DNA of 64,000 nucleotides from Entomortierella parvispora (lineage: Eukaryota; Mortierellomycota; Mortierellomycetes; Mortierellales; Mortierellaceae). Within the stretch, counting starts at the first letter, position 1; each line of letters begins with the position of its first letter. The translations under genes were made by a program, and so were the position numbers. The DNA lies in assembly GCA_963573315.1 (NCBI GenBank), contig OY752148.1, positions 1,665,263-1,729,262 on the forward strand. Reading direction: 5' to 3'. Positions 42,700-54,623 of this stretch are shown one piece after another. The notes below the pieces were generated by a model that was not told where the DNA came from, made no database searches, and was given only the letters and a program-made list of their open reading frames with translations.

Positions 42700-45600
42700 C
42701 TACGGGATGCACGCCCCACTGTCTGCTCCCTGACCCTTGTTGCGCAGATGTAGCATCTTGGCGATTGCTTCCTGCTGGGCGCCTTGAAGAGCCGCGATGA
42801 GTTCCAGTTGACTCAGGTTCTTGGCTGATCGCTGAATGTGTACGACGATTTGAGCGATCTAGATATCGAACAGAAGACTGTCAGTGTTGTCTCTCCCGGC
42901 AAATGGAGCTAGCGAAAAGTCTGTCATCCTACCTGCGCGAGAGCTCTGCGGCGAGCTATAACCTTGTCGCTTTCTGATTCCCGTCTCGCATTCTCTTGCA
43001 ACCGAGTGAGACTGGTCGAGATCTCTTCGGCTCGCTGAGTGATTTCTCCAGGAAGACTCATTGTCTTGGCAAGCGACAGACCTATAGCAGCAGTAAAAGG
43101 TTGTAAACAATACTCTCTGCAAGAGCCCCCCGCGTCTGAAATGTTCTTTACTTTACCATAATGCTCTTCCTTGGCAGATCCGTCAGAGAGACGGTACTTG
43201 TAAACGATGCCTGGTCTATCAAGTGCAGTCTTGGATGCAGTGTTAGCCACTTCAGGCGCGCTTTGTCCGCCCCACCTAGTCTCCTGGAATACAATGTTTA
43301 CCTCAGTTTCAAGGTGCAGGTTGACAACATTGTGATAAACAGGCAGACTGGAGGCAAGTTCCTGGAAATGAGTGGCAAAGAACACCAATACTCGGGTACG
43401 AATCAATTCCTCACAAACTGCGAAAGCGATGCCGAGGCCGTCGTGAGTCGAAGTACCTATATTGAAAACAAAGCTGAGGATTAGCGCCCCGACAGTTACC
43501 ATGGCGCATTGTTGAAAGTCACCAATGATACAACGTATAAACCTACCTCTTCCCAACTCATCCATGACCACTAGGCTCTTTTCTGTGGTATTCTGAAGAA
43601 TATACGCCGCCTCTTTCATCTCGACCATGAAGGTCGACGCATTTAGTTCAATGCTGTCGTCATTGCATATCCTACTGAATAACTGCAGAATAGTCAAAAC
43701 ATAAGAAAAGATGTATCGTGCTGCCGCGGTGAATCGTACCTGGTCCAAGATACGAAAAGACGCGTATTCCGCCGGGACACTAGCTCAATCAAAAGAAGCA
43801 TGGTTAGAACGAGCTGTGAAGCAGAACATGGTAGATCCACGCTTCATTGAGTTCTTTACAAGGTGCCAATCTGAGACATAATGCTGAGGAGCGCAACTTG
43901 CCGCAAGTATGTCGACTTTCCACTCATGTTCGGCCCGGTAATGATCTGAAATGTGCTGGCAGCATCGGCGTACGTGTCATTGGGGACAAAGACAGAGGAA
44001 TAAAGTCTCTCGATGATCGGGTGCCGGCCTTGCTTGATAACGAGCGTGTCTCCAAAGTCCGGACGAACATAGTCCGCCACGGTGCATTGATGGGCAAAGG
44101 AAAGGAGCATATCCAACATGGCGACAGCTTCGGATGCCTTATAGAGCGCGCCAATCTCGCACCGAATCTCACTCGAGAGGTCACTGACAATCTTGTCCGA
44201 CATCAGGTACACCTCTGTTAAGGAGTCGTTGATCTTTGCGTTCTTCTTGACCAGCTCCAAGGTAGTGAAGGTAAGTGTCTTGGCCTTCTTGATCACATTA
44301 ACGAAGATCAGCGGAAGTTCGCCTCCTTCCAGCTGGTCCATAGTTGTCGAGAGGTAGTAACCCATTGTCAAATTGAACTGAATCTTGAGACCAATCCCAA
44401 ACTCCTCAATGTACTGGTTGACAACTTCAAAGATGTCATTGACGGTCTCCTTGAAAGTTTGTCTGGCAACATCGAGTAACCCATTACGACCTGCCTTCAC
44501 AGCAAAGCAACGCTGATTTCGAAGTCCAACAGCTGTCTTTTCCAGAACAATATTGTGTTCGATGACATCGTCAATAATACTGGAGAATTTTGCGAGCCGA
44601 GGATCCGTCAGGAGTCTGTGGACGGTGGTTAGGAGTCTGTTCTTGCACGCTCCAAGAGGCCGGGCAACACCGACAATGGTTTTGAGTGTATGTTTGAGGC
44701 TGATGATGTGATTGATAGCCTGCTCCGAGTGTTTGACTGTTGGTTTTGTTGGAACTTGGATGAAAGCCGAGATAAGATGATCAATGTCCTGGAAGGGCTT
44801 AAGCGCTGTCTTGAGCGTGTAAAACATCTCTTCGGAACTGGACAGCTCCTGAACACAGTCGAGGCGAGTGTTGATGGTCTTTTCATCTGTGAGTGGTTGT
44901 AGTATGTTGGATCGAAGCAGACGTGTGCCCATCGGAGTCAGTGTTTCGTTTAAGATTCCAAGCAGCGTTTCCTTGTCATTCTGGCTAGCCAGGTTTTGTG
45001 TGAGCTCCAAGTTTCTTGCTGTGGTGCAATCAATGATCATGCTCCCTTGACAGATTTGATATTTGAACTTGACAGAGTGGTTGCGGAATACTGCATTCCG
45101 AGATTCCTCTATATGTCGCATCACGGCAGCCGTCGCTGATAGGCAAAAGAATTTTGTCGGAATACCGAGCAACAGAGATGCAGACCCTTCTTTGATGATG
45201 TATTGCTTAATGAAGTCTAGGCCTATGAGGAGAATCCTTGTCAGTTTCAAGAGCGTAAAACAGATTGGTGGCAAAATTGGACTGTAAGTTTGCATACTAT
45301 ACCTTCCCTATCGTTGAAGTATCGACGAGAGATGGGAGTGATGATGCTCGCAGGAAGATTCTCCTTGATAGTGTTGACTAGCTTTGAATTGGTTGGCTCC
45401 ACAGCTGTCGTTGGAACAAGGATCTGCGGGGAGGACGTGATTATTAGCTTCTGCACCCTGCTGTCCTGCTCAAGGGAAATAGAGAGGACGCATACCTCTG
45501 ATGGATCGTACAGGTTCAGCTTTTGAAGAGTCCTGACATAAGTCTGCGAGTCTGCAATCTATGCCATGCCGCAGATGAAGGAGCGATCAAGCCCTGGGGT

Positions 45601-46097
45601 TAGTGAAAAGAACTCTTGGGCTTTAACCGCGCTGTACAGTACATGTACGATCAGTAGAAGAGTTCTTGTACTTGACACAAAATAACTTCGCTTGTCTTGA
45701 GGTTGCAAAAACACATTCCGATCTCGGCGCCAGTGCCTCGACCTTCGACCAGAGCGACAATAAAGCTTTGAGCGTCTTTTCCTGCAGTAGACTTTGAAGA
45801 GGTTGGGCCTGAAGCCCTTGATCCACGGGTGTTTGAACGCAAGGATGAGGGTGATTGAGTGTCGTGCTTGCTGCGTGGATGGCTCTTGAGGGTGTTTCTG
45901 GTGACAGTGGTAGAGACTGATGCTCTGGAAATCACAGAAGGAGAACGCGCAGAGTGGAGTGACGGGGCGGAGAAGGATCCCGGCGTGGCAGGGATGGAGA
46001 GTCTAGTGGGGCTGTGTCCAGAGTATCTAGAGTCGGAGGGGAAGGACGACTGCAGGGTCTTTTGAGGATGCAGCGGGGTGGAAGGCACGGAAGTCAT
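42700..46097 (-). CDS. MSH4: Meiotic MutS homologue Msh4
   Basis: The start at 46097 (MTSVPSTPLHPQKTL) is followed by a disordered Ser/Arg-rich N-terminus of about 110 residues, then the connector, lever and clamp domains of MutS. The ATPase has Walker A ITGPNMSGKSTYLRQVALL, Walker B VVMDELGRG and ATHFQEL, in the arrangement of Msh4 (NASTFMVEMKEAAYIL). The mismatch-recognition domain I is absent, as usual for Msh4. Family knowledge: Msh4-Msh5 stabilises meiotic crossover intermediates. Its presence suggests a retained meiotic programme. The C-terminus ends GADSGACIP at TAG 42700-42702, 185 bp upstream of the next gene's start on the same strand. About ten exons are needed; their exact ends were not all checked. 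Confidence 0.9.
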
Positions 46098-46816
46098 TTT
46101 GGCAGAAGGAGTGGCGTCATGGAAGGAGCAAAGAAGAAGGGCGCGACAGAAGGCATGCAGGGGAGGCAGGGGAGGCAGTGAGAGGGCGCATGGAAGGCGG
46201 GCGGGCTAGGGGAGGAGGGGGACAGGACAGGGCATGGACTGTGTGTGTTGTGTGTTGTCTGATGTGTGATGTGTGATGTGTGTGCGCTGTGTGCTGTGTG
46301 CTGTGATGATGGGAGACAGACAGACACAACAACGAGGCTATTTTTATCACACCTATTCATACCACACCAACTTTTACCTAGACTCTTTGTGAGTGTCAAG
46401 AAAAAAAAAAAGTCTGTCTCGCTCACTCTGTCTGTGACCTCCGGCGCCCCGCCGCCTTCGACTCTGCCTTTCTTTCCTCTGTTCATTCCATCTCACCATC
46501 TCTCCATCTCTTTTCTTCCTTCCCTGGATTGTCCTTCCTTCTCCTTCTCCCCTCTCCCCTTTCTCTCTTTCTCTCTCTATCCCTTCACTCACGCCCTAAA
46601 CCCTTCCTCGCTGCTCATTGCCCTCGCGCCTTGGCTGCATTCTTCTCGCTCGCATCTGCATCTGCTTTTGGACATTCCTTTGCCCTTCCTCCCACTGCAA
46701 CGTGTCCTGCTGGACAAGGCACAACAACTTTTGCATTCTTCGCTCTCCATCGACCTAAGCCCTTCCTCTGCAAACCTCTTTACGACTTTTTCTTGACGAC
46801 CACCCCACTCCTCAGC
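46098..46816. promoter_or_regulatory. Divergent promoter of MSH4 and the glyoxal oxidase gene
   Basis: 719 bp with a TG-rich microsatellite (about 46237-46305, TGTGTG/TGATG units) and a long pyrimidine-rich tract (about 46480-46600) on the plus strand. No coding exon is supported. Confidence 0.5.
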
Positions 46817-48790
46817 ATGATCTTCACTCAAAAGATCGCCTTTTTGCTTGGAGCAGCCATCCTGGCGACCTGCTCCCTCTCCAGCTCTGCAGATGCTGCC
46901 GCCTGCAAGTACAACAATGGCCTTGCCTGTCCACAAGAGACCCCCTGTTGCAGTTCAGTAAGGACCATTGGCCCGCCTGTCCCCCCTTTTCTGCTTCTTC
47001 TTTTCATCAGACTAATTCTCATCGTCGTTCAATGCGGGCATTGTTTTGTTCCTGAGTTTCACACATCCAAGACATTTTATTAATACGTGCCTCTCTTTCC
47101 CGTCATTTTTTAGCACGGCCACTGCGGAAACTCGCCTTTGGCATGCGGCTCTGGATGCGACGCTGCAGCCAGTTTCGGAGGTGTCTGCCAACGGTTTACC
47201 ACGCCAGCGATGGCTGGGGACAAGCCAACGCCCATTCCTTCGCTACCCAAGGGCTCATTCAAAGTCGTCGGTTTGACGGGAGTTGCGGCCCAGCATATTG
47301 CCCTGGTCACACCAACGAAAATGCTCATCATTGACAAGGCCGAGAACAATCCAGCTAAATTGCCCAGCGGCATAGCCGCACACACGGTCGAGTACGATAT
47401 CACAACAAATCAATACAGAGTCATGGACGTCGCCACCAACACCTTCTGTTCCGGCGGTGGTTTCCTCCCCAACGGCACCTTGATCAGCGGAGGCGGCGCC
47501 GAGGCTCGTTTGACACACACATTTGCGACCGCAAAGGGATTTCAATCATTGAGAATGTGGCAGCCCTGCGATGACGGCACCTGTGAGTGGGTCGAGAATG
47601 CTGAGGATCCAGAGTGGCAGATGACTGGCAACCGTTGGTATGTCTCGATCACCACTTTGCCCTCTGGAGATCTCTTTATCCTTGGAGGCAGTAACGAATC
47701 GCTGGCGATCAACCGACTGGCCACTAACAACCCCACCTGGGAACTCTATCCCAAGCCCAAGCCAGCAGTTGATTACCAGCCCGTTACCATGCAGTTTATG
47801 ATCGATGCCATGCCCAACAACTTGTACCCCAACGTCTATTCTCTTCCCAATGGCGACCTTTACATCTTTGCCAACACAAAGTCGGTGATCTACAATGTCG
47901 AGCGTCGTCAGGAGGTTCGTCGTTTGCCTGATCTGCCCGGTGGTCCCCGATCGTACCCTCTCACTGGATCGCATGTTCTCCTTCCTCTGGACCCTGCCAA
48001 GAACTATGCACATGAAATCTTGGTTTGCGGTGGATCCGAGGCGATGTCGACACGTGCGAACGCACTCAAGTCTTGCGGACGCATCAACCTGAGCGATGCT
48101 GATCCTCAGTGGGAGATGGATGAGATGCCTACTCCTCGCCTGATGTCTGATGCCGTTATTCTGGCAGACGGAAAGATCATGCTCTTGAACGGTGCCCAGG
48201 TTGGCTATGCTGGATTCCTTCGCGCATCCAACCCCATTTACACGCCCGTAGTGTATGACCCCGCAGCTCCTTTGGGTCAACGCTTCACTGAATGGGTCCC
48301 TAGCAACATTGCTCGCATGTACCACTCTGTGTCGACACTTTTGCCCGACGGCACTGTCTTTGTTGCGGGCTCGAACCAAAACTCTGAGGTCCGTTACGAG
48401 AACGTTCCTTTCCCTACCGAGTACCGTGTCGAGTCCTTCACGCCTCCTTACCTCACCACGGACTTGACCCGTCCCGAGATTGTGTCCACGATCCCAGAGT
48501 TGGTGACCTATGGCCAAAAGTTGGAGATTGTTATTGATGTCAAGGCTACGGATCGTTACACACCCGAGATCACGTTCATGCTCGGCCATCGTGGCTTTGT
48601 CACGCACAGCACCCACATGAGCCAGCGTGTGACCAAGCTCGTCGCGATCGCTGGAAAGACTGACGGCACCCAGCTCACGTACACCGTCTCCATGCCCCCC
48701 AACGCCAACTTGATGCCTCCTGGCCCCCATTATATCCACGTCTTGAACAATGGCGTCCCCTCCATTGCACAGCATTTGATCCTTAACTAA
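46817..48790 (+). CDS. Secreted glyoxal/galactose-oxidase-type copper radical oxidase with chitin-binding-like N-terminus
   Basis: Exons 46817-46957 and 47114-48790 give 605 aa. A signal peptide (MIFTQKIAFLLGAAILATC...) precedes a cysteine-rich module with CPQETPCCSS, HGHCGNSPLACGSGC, the hevein/CBM18 cysteine spacing. The rest is the glyoxal-oxidase propeller and C-terminal Ig-like domain. Likely active-site residues: the cysteine of TFCSGGG (forms the Cys-Tyr cofactor), tyrosine in YPNVYSLPNGDLYIFA, RMYHSVSTLLPDGTVFVAGSNQ (Tyr and His ligands) and the histidine in HSTHMSQR. Family knowledge: AA5_1 enzymes oxidise aldehydes such as glyoxal and release hydrogen peroxide outside the cell. The CBM18-like module would anchor it to chitin (inference). 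The intron separates the two halves of the CBM. Confidence 0.88.
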
Positions 48791-49388
48791 GTCAGGTCAT
48801 TTATTCTCTTAATGAATGAAAAAAAAACTCATAGATAAAAACGTTAATTAAAAAAGTAGACAGCGTGCCGCTTTCATATCCGATCTGTGAAGAATAATGA
48901 TGCATGGAGTCTGAACCGGGAAAGTCGGCTTCCTTTATGAAGGGACATTGTTCAACCCCTTGAATTTGTTCCGCAACACCATCATGCATTCGCCAGAGGT
49001 GTTATCATGTATTCTCGCAGCGGGGAGGAGGTTTTTTAACCAATTTTAGGAGGGGTTTTTTTAATTACTGATAGGGGTTACGAGAGGGGGAATTTACATG
49101 GTGTTTTGTTATGTCTTTTCTTCCAACTGAAAAATAACAGAAAAACGGGGATTGCGACGAGAGGTACAAGAAAAAAAAAAAAAGAGTATAGGATCCAAGG
49201 GGAACTGGGTGTTTCCGATGGAACCTGACAAAAATCAAAAGAGAGAAAGAGAGGGAGGGGGGAGCTTTTTTGTCGAATCCAAAGGTCCTTCCAAGAAGAG
49301 GCCCTCTCAATGTCCGTTTTCCTTGGCTGCCTTTTCCCCTTCTTTTTTCCAGCTCCAGTCTTTCTTCTCAATTCTCTATCGCCAACGT
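48791..49388. other. Convergent 3' region of the glyoxal oxidase and RAD6 genes
   Basis: About 600 bp of AT-rich 3' flanking sequence with A-runs between two converging genes. I see no gene or repeat in it. Confidence 0.5.
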
Positions 49389-50764
49389 TCAAGACTCCCA
49401 AGAAGTCTCTACGATCTCGCGCACACGACGAGTGTACTCCTTTCGGTTTTCACGGTACAAGTTGGCAGCCTCGGCATTGGCGGGAGAATTTGGGTTGGGA
49501 TCGTGCAAAAGCGATTGGATCGAGGTCAAAATGGCCGCCACATCGTACGTGGGGGACCACCGGTTCTGCAAAATATCCAGACACAGCTCTCCGTTCGCAT
49601 AGACGTTGGGGTGGAACATCTTGGACACAAACTTGACAGTTGGGGGCTTGTTGGGGTACGTTTCATCAAATTGAAGCAACAACTTGAAGGTACCATCCTC
49701 GAAGGGTGTGTCACCTATTTGCGGAAAGATGAATTGCACAAAAAAAAAAAAAAAAAAAAAAAAGGGTGCGTGCATCAGCCTGGTTAGTTCAGCTCTCTCT
49801 CCAATGACCTTCTTTTCTTGGAGTATACAATGCATGCACTGCTGAGCAAAGATCTGTCTGCCTGGGGGTGGGCTGGTGCTCAAAACATCTTTCGCCCTCT
49901 TTCCCCTTTCTTATCCTCTCCTCCTCTCGCCTCCAAGAGCACAGCCCCAATTAACCAGCGTCGGTCTTCCTTTGGGGGTCGGTGGAGGTCCAGTCGAGTC
50001 CACAGCGCAAAACAGCAAAAAAAAAAAGAAAAACATCGTGTGAGCGAAGTGAGGCCTGCCTGCGCGTTTGCGCTTGCGTAGTCAACTCCTCGCACCCACT
50101 CAGCCCACCCATCTACCCACCGACCGGTACAAAAAAATAAAGGATGGACAGGTGGACAGAGGTTCAGGTCTTCTTCAACATGTCGAAGCACTTTGTCCAC
50201 TGAAAAAAAAAGGATCCATTATGCCTGTGTGACCAGCCAGTAAAGACATGCGTCTCTTTCGTAGAATCGACACCGAGGGTGAAAGGCAGGCAGGGCACCA
50301 AATAACGCCACTCCAAGGTATGAATATGAATCTCCACAAAGATGAATGTCTACACAAAGATAAATGTCCTTTGTCCATGGGCCTCATGAATGCACAAACA
50401 CGTAACGCTGTGTTTCGCTTGAAAACCTTTTTTTTTGTCCCGTCATACAAAAACAAGTCTTCGAGAGGAGGTGATCCCGCACGTTAATGGCCGACGCAGT
50501 AACACATGGAGGAGGAAGACAACGAGGAGGAGAAAGACGAGGAGGCAGTGGTGGGACAGGGGGTCCATTCATTCATTCGTTCAGACCCTGTTCAAGAGAC
50601 AAAAAGACCAAGCAAAGGGTCTAGAGGTCCTTACCTGGTCCGAAGATAACGGCATTCCAGAGCATGATGTTGTCGGAGCAAGGAGCACCAGAGATGCCAC
50701 CTGGGGGATCGCTCTGGAGACGCTTAAAGTCCTTCATGAGACGGCGACGGGAGGGGGTTGACAT
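49389..50764 (-). CDS. UBC2: Rad6/Ubc2 ubiquitin-conjugating enzyme
   Basis: Exons 50764-50635 and 49714-49389 give 151 aa, the family length. [53 protein letters not shown] and the catalytic cysteine in [18 protein letters not shown] are all in place. Family knowledge: Rad6 ubiquitinates PCNA with Rad18 and histone H2B with Bre1, and serves N-end-rule degradation with Ubr1. The single intron is 920 bp, unusually long here, and contains a run of 24 A at about 49739-49762. No acidic C-terminal tail is present, as in animal and filamentous-fungal Rad6. Confidence 0.93.
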
Positions 50765-51013
50765 TGTGGGTGGTTTGCAAAAGAAGAGGCTTGGTAGGAG
50801 GAGCGAGGGGGGTATGTACAGAGAGGGGATGAGAGGAGAAGAACTTTGCAAGAGAGGAGAAGGGGGGAGAGGAAAAGGGTGGGTGGGTGTGTGTGAGCTG
50901 AAGAAGTGAAAGGAACAAAACGAGCGAATCCCGCACCGAAAAAAAGGCCTTTGGCAAATGGTGCAAAAGCCACCTGACAGCTGCGACTTGAAAATTTATT
51001 CTAGGTTTAGTAA

Positions 51014-52848
51014 TTAGTAGTACAGATGAAGAACTCCAAAGCCCAGGTTGATGGTAAGGCCAGCAATGATCCCTATAAACGTGGCACAGAGATAGGAATG
51101 ACGATCCAGGACTGTTAGAACACAAACACTCCAGTCTCAATGTCAAGACAAAAACACACACCAAAACAGCTCTTACCCATCTGTTGCCGACGAGAAAACG
51201 TGGCCTCCTTGAACCAGAACAACGCGATCAGGCCCATAAAAAAGCCGAGCATTAGTCCCCAAACCATCTCTCCATAGCTACCTTCAACTAGCGAGCACAT
51301 TGATAAAATGAAGAGAGATCAAGTAGGAAGTTAGCATCTCGTAGATTTAAAAGTACAGCAAGAGTCCAAATTGATTTTCCTTACGTCCTTCTGGCAGAGT
51401 CTCTGCTCCGTGTTGATCAATCCACTCTTCCTCGATCCTTCGAGCCCTTGCAGTCGCATCCTCGTCATCTGCAGCAATACCATTCTCGCCTACGCTAGCA
51501 CTCGCTGTCCCGCGACTCGCATGAAACTGTCGACGAATGGATCGAATCTCATCTTCGCTGAATCCTGCCTCTCGTAAACGATCAAAGCCAGTCGCCTGCG
51601 GTGCCATTACAGGCGAAAGCTCTTCCTGCCCATCTGTAGTTTCAGGTTCATCTCCCCCGCCCTCTACTTCGGCGACTGTATCAGACCCTTCTGCGTCGGT
51701 GCTCCTACTTCCTTGACCTGCCCCACGGCGTGGTAAGGTTAATGAAGAAGAGGCTGCTGTCCCTGCGCCAGTAGAGAAAGTGGGTATAGCTGACGAAGGT
51801 CGACGCAAAGATCGAGATCCTGCTGTTCGCCTGTTACTGTCGTTGCTTGAGGAAGACGGAGGGGCAGCGACAGCTTTTCCTTTCTTTGCAGCACTCGATG
51901 GCTGCGAAGGTGCAATGTCTGAGAGAGAGCACAAAAAGTAGATGGGTCCAGTTTGAACGGGTATTTTCACAGTAGACACTCGACTTTGGGCTGGATTAGA
52001 CGTTGTCTGATCGTCGGGCATGTTGATAGTAATGTGGTCCACCGGGGTGCTCCCCTGTGTTGCGTTTACCGTTGCCGTAGATGGGGTTGCTGTCGAAATC
52101 TCAGTTGGTGCACCATAGGAGGATGTGTGAGTCGGAAGAATGGCCCCCAAGGAGGTATGTGTGCGGATGGTCGGTGGCGCTGATTTCTCACCGCTTGTCC
52201 TTGAAGAGATCCCAGCCAATATGTTGTTCGCCGCAGCCTCCACAGCCTCCACCGATGATGATATCCTTGAATGGTGTGTTTGTGGGATCTCGACCTGAGC
52301 AAAGAGTGACTTTGGCAACGATTCGATTAACGTCTTGCTGTCTAATAGGATCTTTCCAGAGTGGATTAACCGTAGATATTTCTCTCCGATCGACGGGCGA
52401 GCTTCTTTGATCTAGTTCAGCAGCGTAGGGACAGTGGTGAGCACCTCTACAATCAAGGCCGAGGCAAGGTCAATCGCCACTCGAGCTACCTTGTCTTTCA
52501 TCTGGGCGATGGTATGTGTCCGTGGTACGCGTAAGCTTAGGTCCTGGCCTTCTCCAAATCGAACGTTGATTTCCAGGTCATTGTCTTCAGTAGCTTCGTT
52601 CTGGTGAGCCGGTTCCGACTCACTGGGATCCAACTGATCCCCTGGGGTATCTTCGTCTTCTACTATCTGAGAGTAACCATGTCCTGTACTTGGAATGGTC
52701 ATATTGGATAATGTGGTCGCTGCAGTAGTGGCGACTCGTTGTGCCGACGTTCTTGCTCGGTCTAATGGTCGGGATGGCGACGAGGAGGACGGATGGGTAG
52801 AGTCATCATCGCTGTCGCTCGAGTCGTTTACTCGGACGTAGCTCATTT
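51014..52848 (-). CDS. DSC3: DSC E3 ubiquitin ligase complex subunit 3
   Basis: The start at 52848 gives MSYVRVNDSSDSDDD. A ubiquitin-like domain spans the first splice junction (INVRFGEGQDLSLRVPRTHTIAQMKDK joined to IKEARPSIGEKYLRLIHSGKIL). IYFLCSLSDI corresponds to the conserved HCS-like end of the Dsc3 N-domain. A disordered linker follows, then GFDRLREAGFSEDEIRSIRRQFH and ARRIEEEWID, the Dsc3 C-terminal signature, and two membrane helices (MVWGLMLGFFMGLIALFWF; YLCATFIGIIAGLTINLGF). Family knowledge: the Golgi Dsc complex ubiquitinates membrane substrates such as SREBP for cleavage or degradation. The stop is at 51014-51016. It is divergent from the PIG-P gene, 249 bp apart. Confidence 0.82.
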
Positions 52849-53097
52849 CGCCGGTAGTTTCCTTGCGCCACTGAGTCCTTGAGTATCGGTTGTAGAGGTT
52901 TCGAAATGGAGGCGATGTGAAAGAGAGGAAAAAGAACGGTGCTTTGTCTGTCAATCGTCCTGCACCGCACAACGTGGCGACGCCCTTGTACAGATTACAA
53001 TTTTTGCTTGAATAAAATTTTGTGGGGCACGCGGAAAGAAAAGAAACCCGCAGATCACCATTCTTTTCATTGCTCCCATCTTTCACTCTTGCATGCC

Positions 53098-54495
53098 ATG
53101 GATCCTGGCCACCATAGTCACCATCACCATCACCACAGCCACTTGCATACTGCTGCTGGATCAGAATCCACCCTGCATGCTGCCTCATCCGCGTCATTGG
53201 CCTCATCAACTTCTGCATCCTTCAACAACCAACAGGACTCCACAACGCACCGACGCACAAAACCTCTAGCGCCACCAACCCCCCCAACAGCCCCTGTACA
53301 TTATCCACATGCCCACGCCAACCCTAACCTAGCAAGCAGATCCAGTTTTATGCAATGGGATGATTCTGACTTTCCAAGTCCTATCGAAAGCACGGGGTAA
53401 ATAGCGATGGGCAAAGGTGTCCCAATGGCTCTGTTTCTAGCAAATATTTGAGGTTTAAAATTTATTTATTCCTGACATTGAGCTTCTTTTTTTCAGGATG
53501 AAAAGAACGGCGTCGTACAGCAGCTTCCTCTCCAAAAAGTCGGGCCCTCTGTACAAGCCGACACTTCAGCATGCAAGGGCATTGAGTGGACAAGCACAGT
53601 ATGTTCTTCAGGAGCACTATACATTTGATCCGCATGCCACGTTCTTTCCTCGTTACTGATGCTCGAGTGTACTAGACCTCAAGACCTTTACTCGACACCT
53701 GTAGACGATTCGCCTCCAACAACCTTGACAAAGACACCAACCTATGAATATTATGGATTTGTGCTATATCTAGTATCAGGGATCACCTATGGTAAAACCC
53801 ACCCTTGGGAATGACTAGGATGTCAATTGCTTTTCTACAGATACTAACATCTCTTTCTCTATACTTTAGCCATGTACCTGGGCTGGGCGTACCTTCCAAA
53901 AGAGATTCTGGACTCTATGGGGATCACTTATTATCCTAGCAAGTAAGGATTGCAGTGCGCTGCTCATTCATATGGAGTTCTCTGATCTTTCTGCCCTGGC
54001 ATCTCTTTAACATGAAGCACCATTTTTTTTCATAGATATTGGTCATTAGCGCTTCCCATCTGGCTCTTTGTCCTCGTTATTTATCTCTATGTGGCCTTTT
54101 TTGCCATTAACTTGTACAACACTGAGCCTTTCGACTCATTCCAAACTATCACAGGTAACAGATTGCAATCTGTCGACTCGTCCCTGGAAAAAAAAAAGTG
54201 TCCAAGCGTATATATACCCTTGCCTACTCACGCGCTTTATTTGTTGATAGACGAACACGCCAATCCTTTCCAGACCATGAATTCTGCATCTTCACTTACA
54301 GATGATTTTGTACCAGATCTGATGGATATACCCATTGGTATGGTCAATGCCTGCCTGTACCAGCACATTGAAGGCATATCTGATGAAGAGGAAGATCCAA
54401 GAGATGATGATATGATGGAGGACGACGAAGACTATGATGGTTCTTACTTTGATGATGGGAATGTGAGCGATTGGGATGACCAACTCGACATGTAA
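53098..54495 (+). CDS. GPI19: GPI-GlcNAc transferase subunit P (PIG-P/Gpi19-like)
   Basis: Six exons: 53098-53396, 53497-53598, 53676-53791, 53870-53942, 54036-54154 and 54251-54495, 954 nt, 317 aa. After a His/Ser-rich disordered N-terminus comes the PIG-P domain: TYEYYGFVLYLVSGITYAMYLGWAYLP, ITYYPSKYWSLALPIWLFVLVIYLYV, two membrane helices with the conserved YYPS/KYW loop. A tail with an acidic stretch (EEEDPRDDDMMEDDEDYDG) ends the protein. Family knowledge: PIG-P is part of the ER complex that adds GlcNAc to phosphatidylinositol, the first step of GPI-anchor synthesis. Both terminal extensions are longer than in yeast Gpi19. Confidence 0.85.
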
Positions 54496-54623
54496 TATAA
54501 TCTTTTTTTAACAAAAAAAAAAAAAAAAAAAACAAGTGATGTTTGAGGGGTGTAGGTGTGGGAGACAAATTATATTTCAATATGTACAATATGTTGCTCC
54601 CTTGTTTTGAAAAAGTGGGGGGT

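Noticed and set aside
47546..48775. 409-residue minus-strand reading frame across the glyoxal oxidase
   Set aside because: It is the antisense shadow of a strongly biased coding exon, with no motif, no introns and no start context.
52939..53097. N-terminal extension of the PIG-P gene
   Set aside because: There is no ATG near the frame start; the ATG at 53098 begins sequence of normal composition and leaves a sensible divergent promoter with DSC3.
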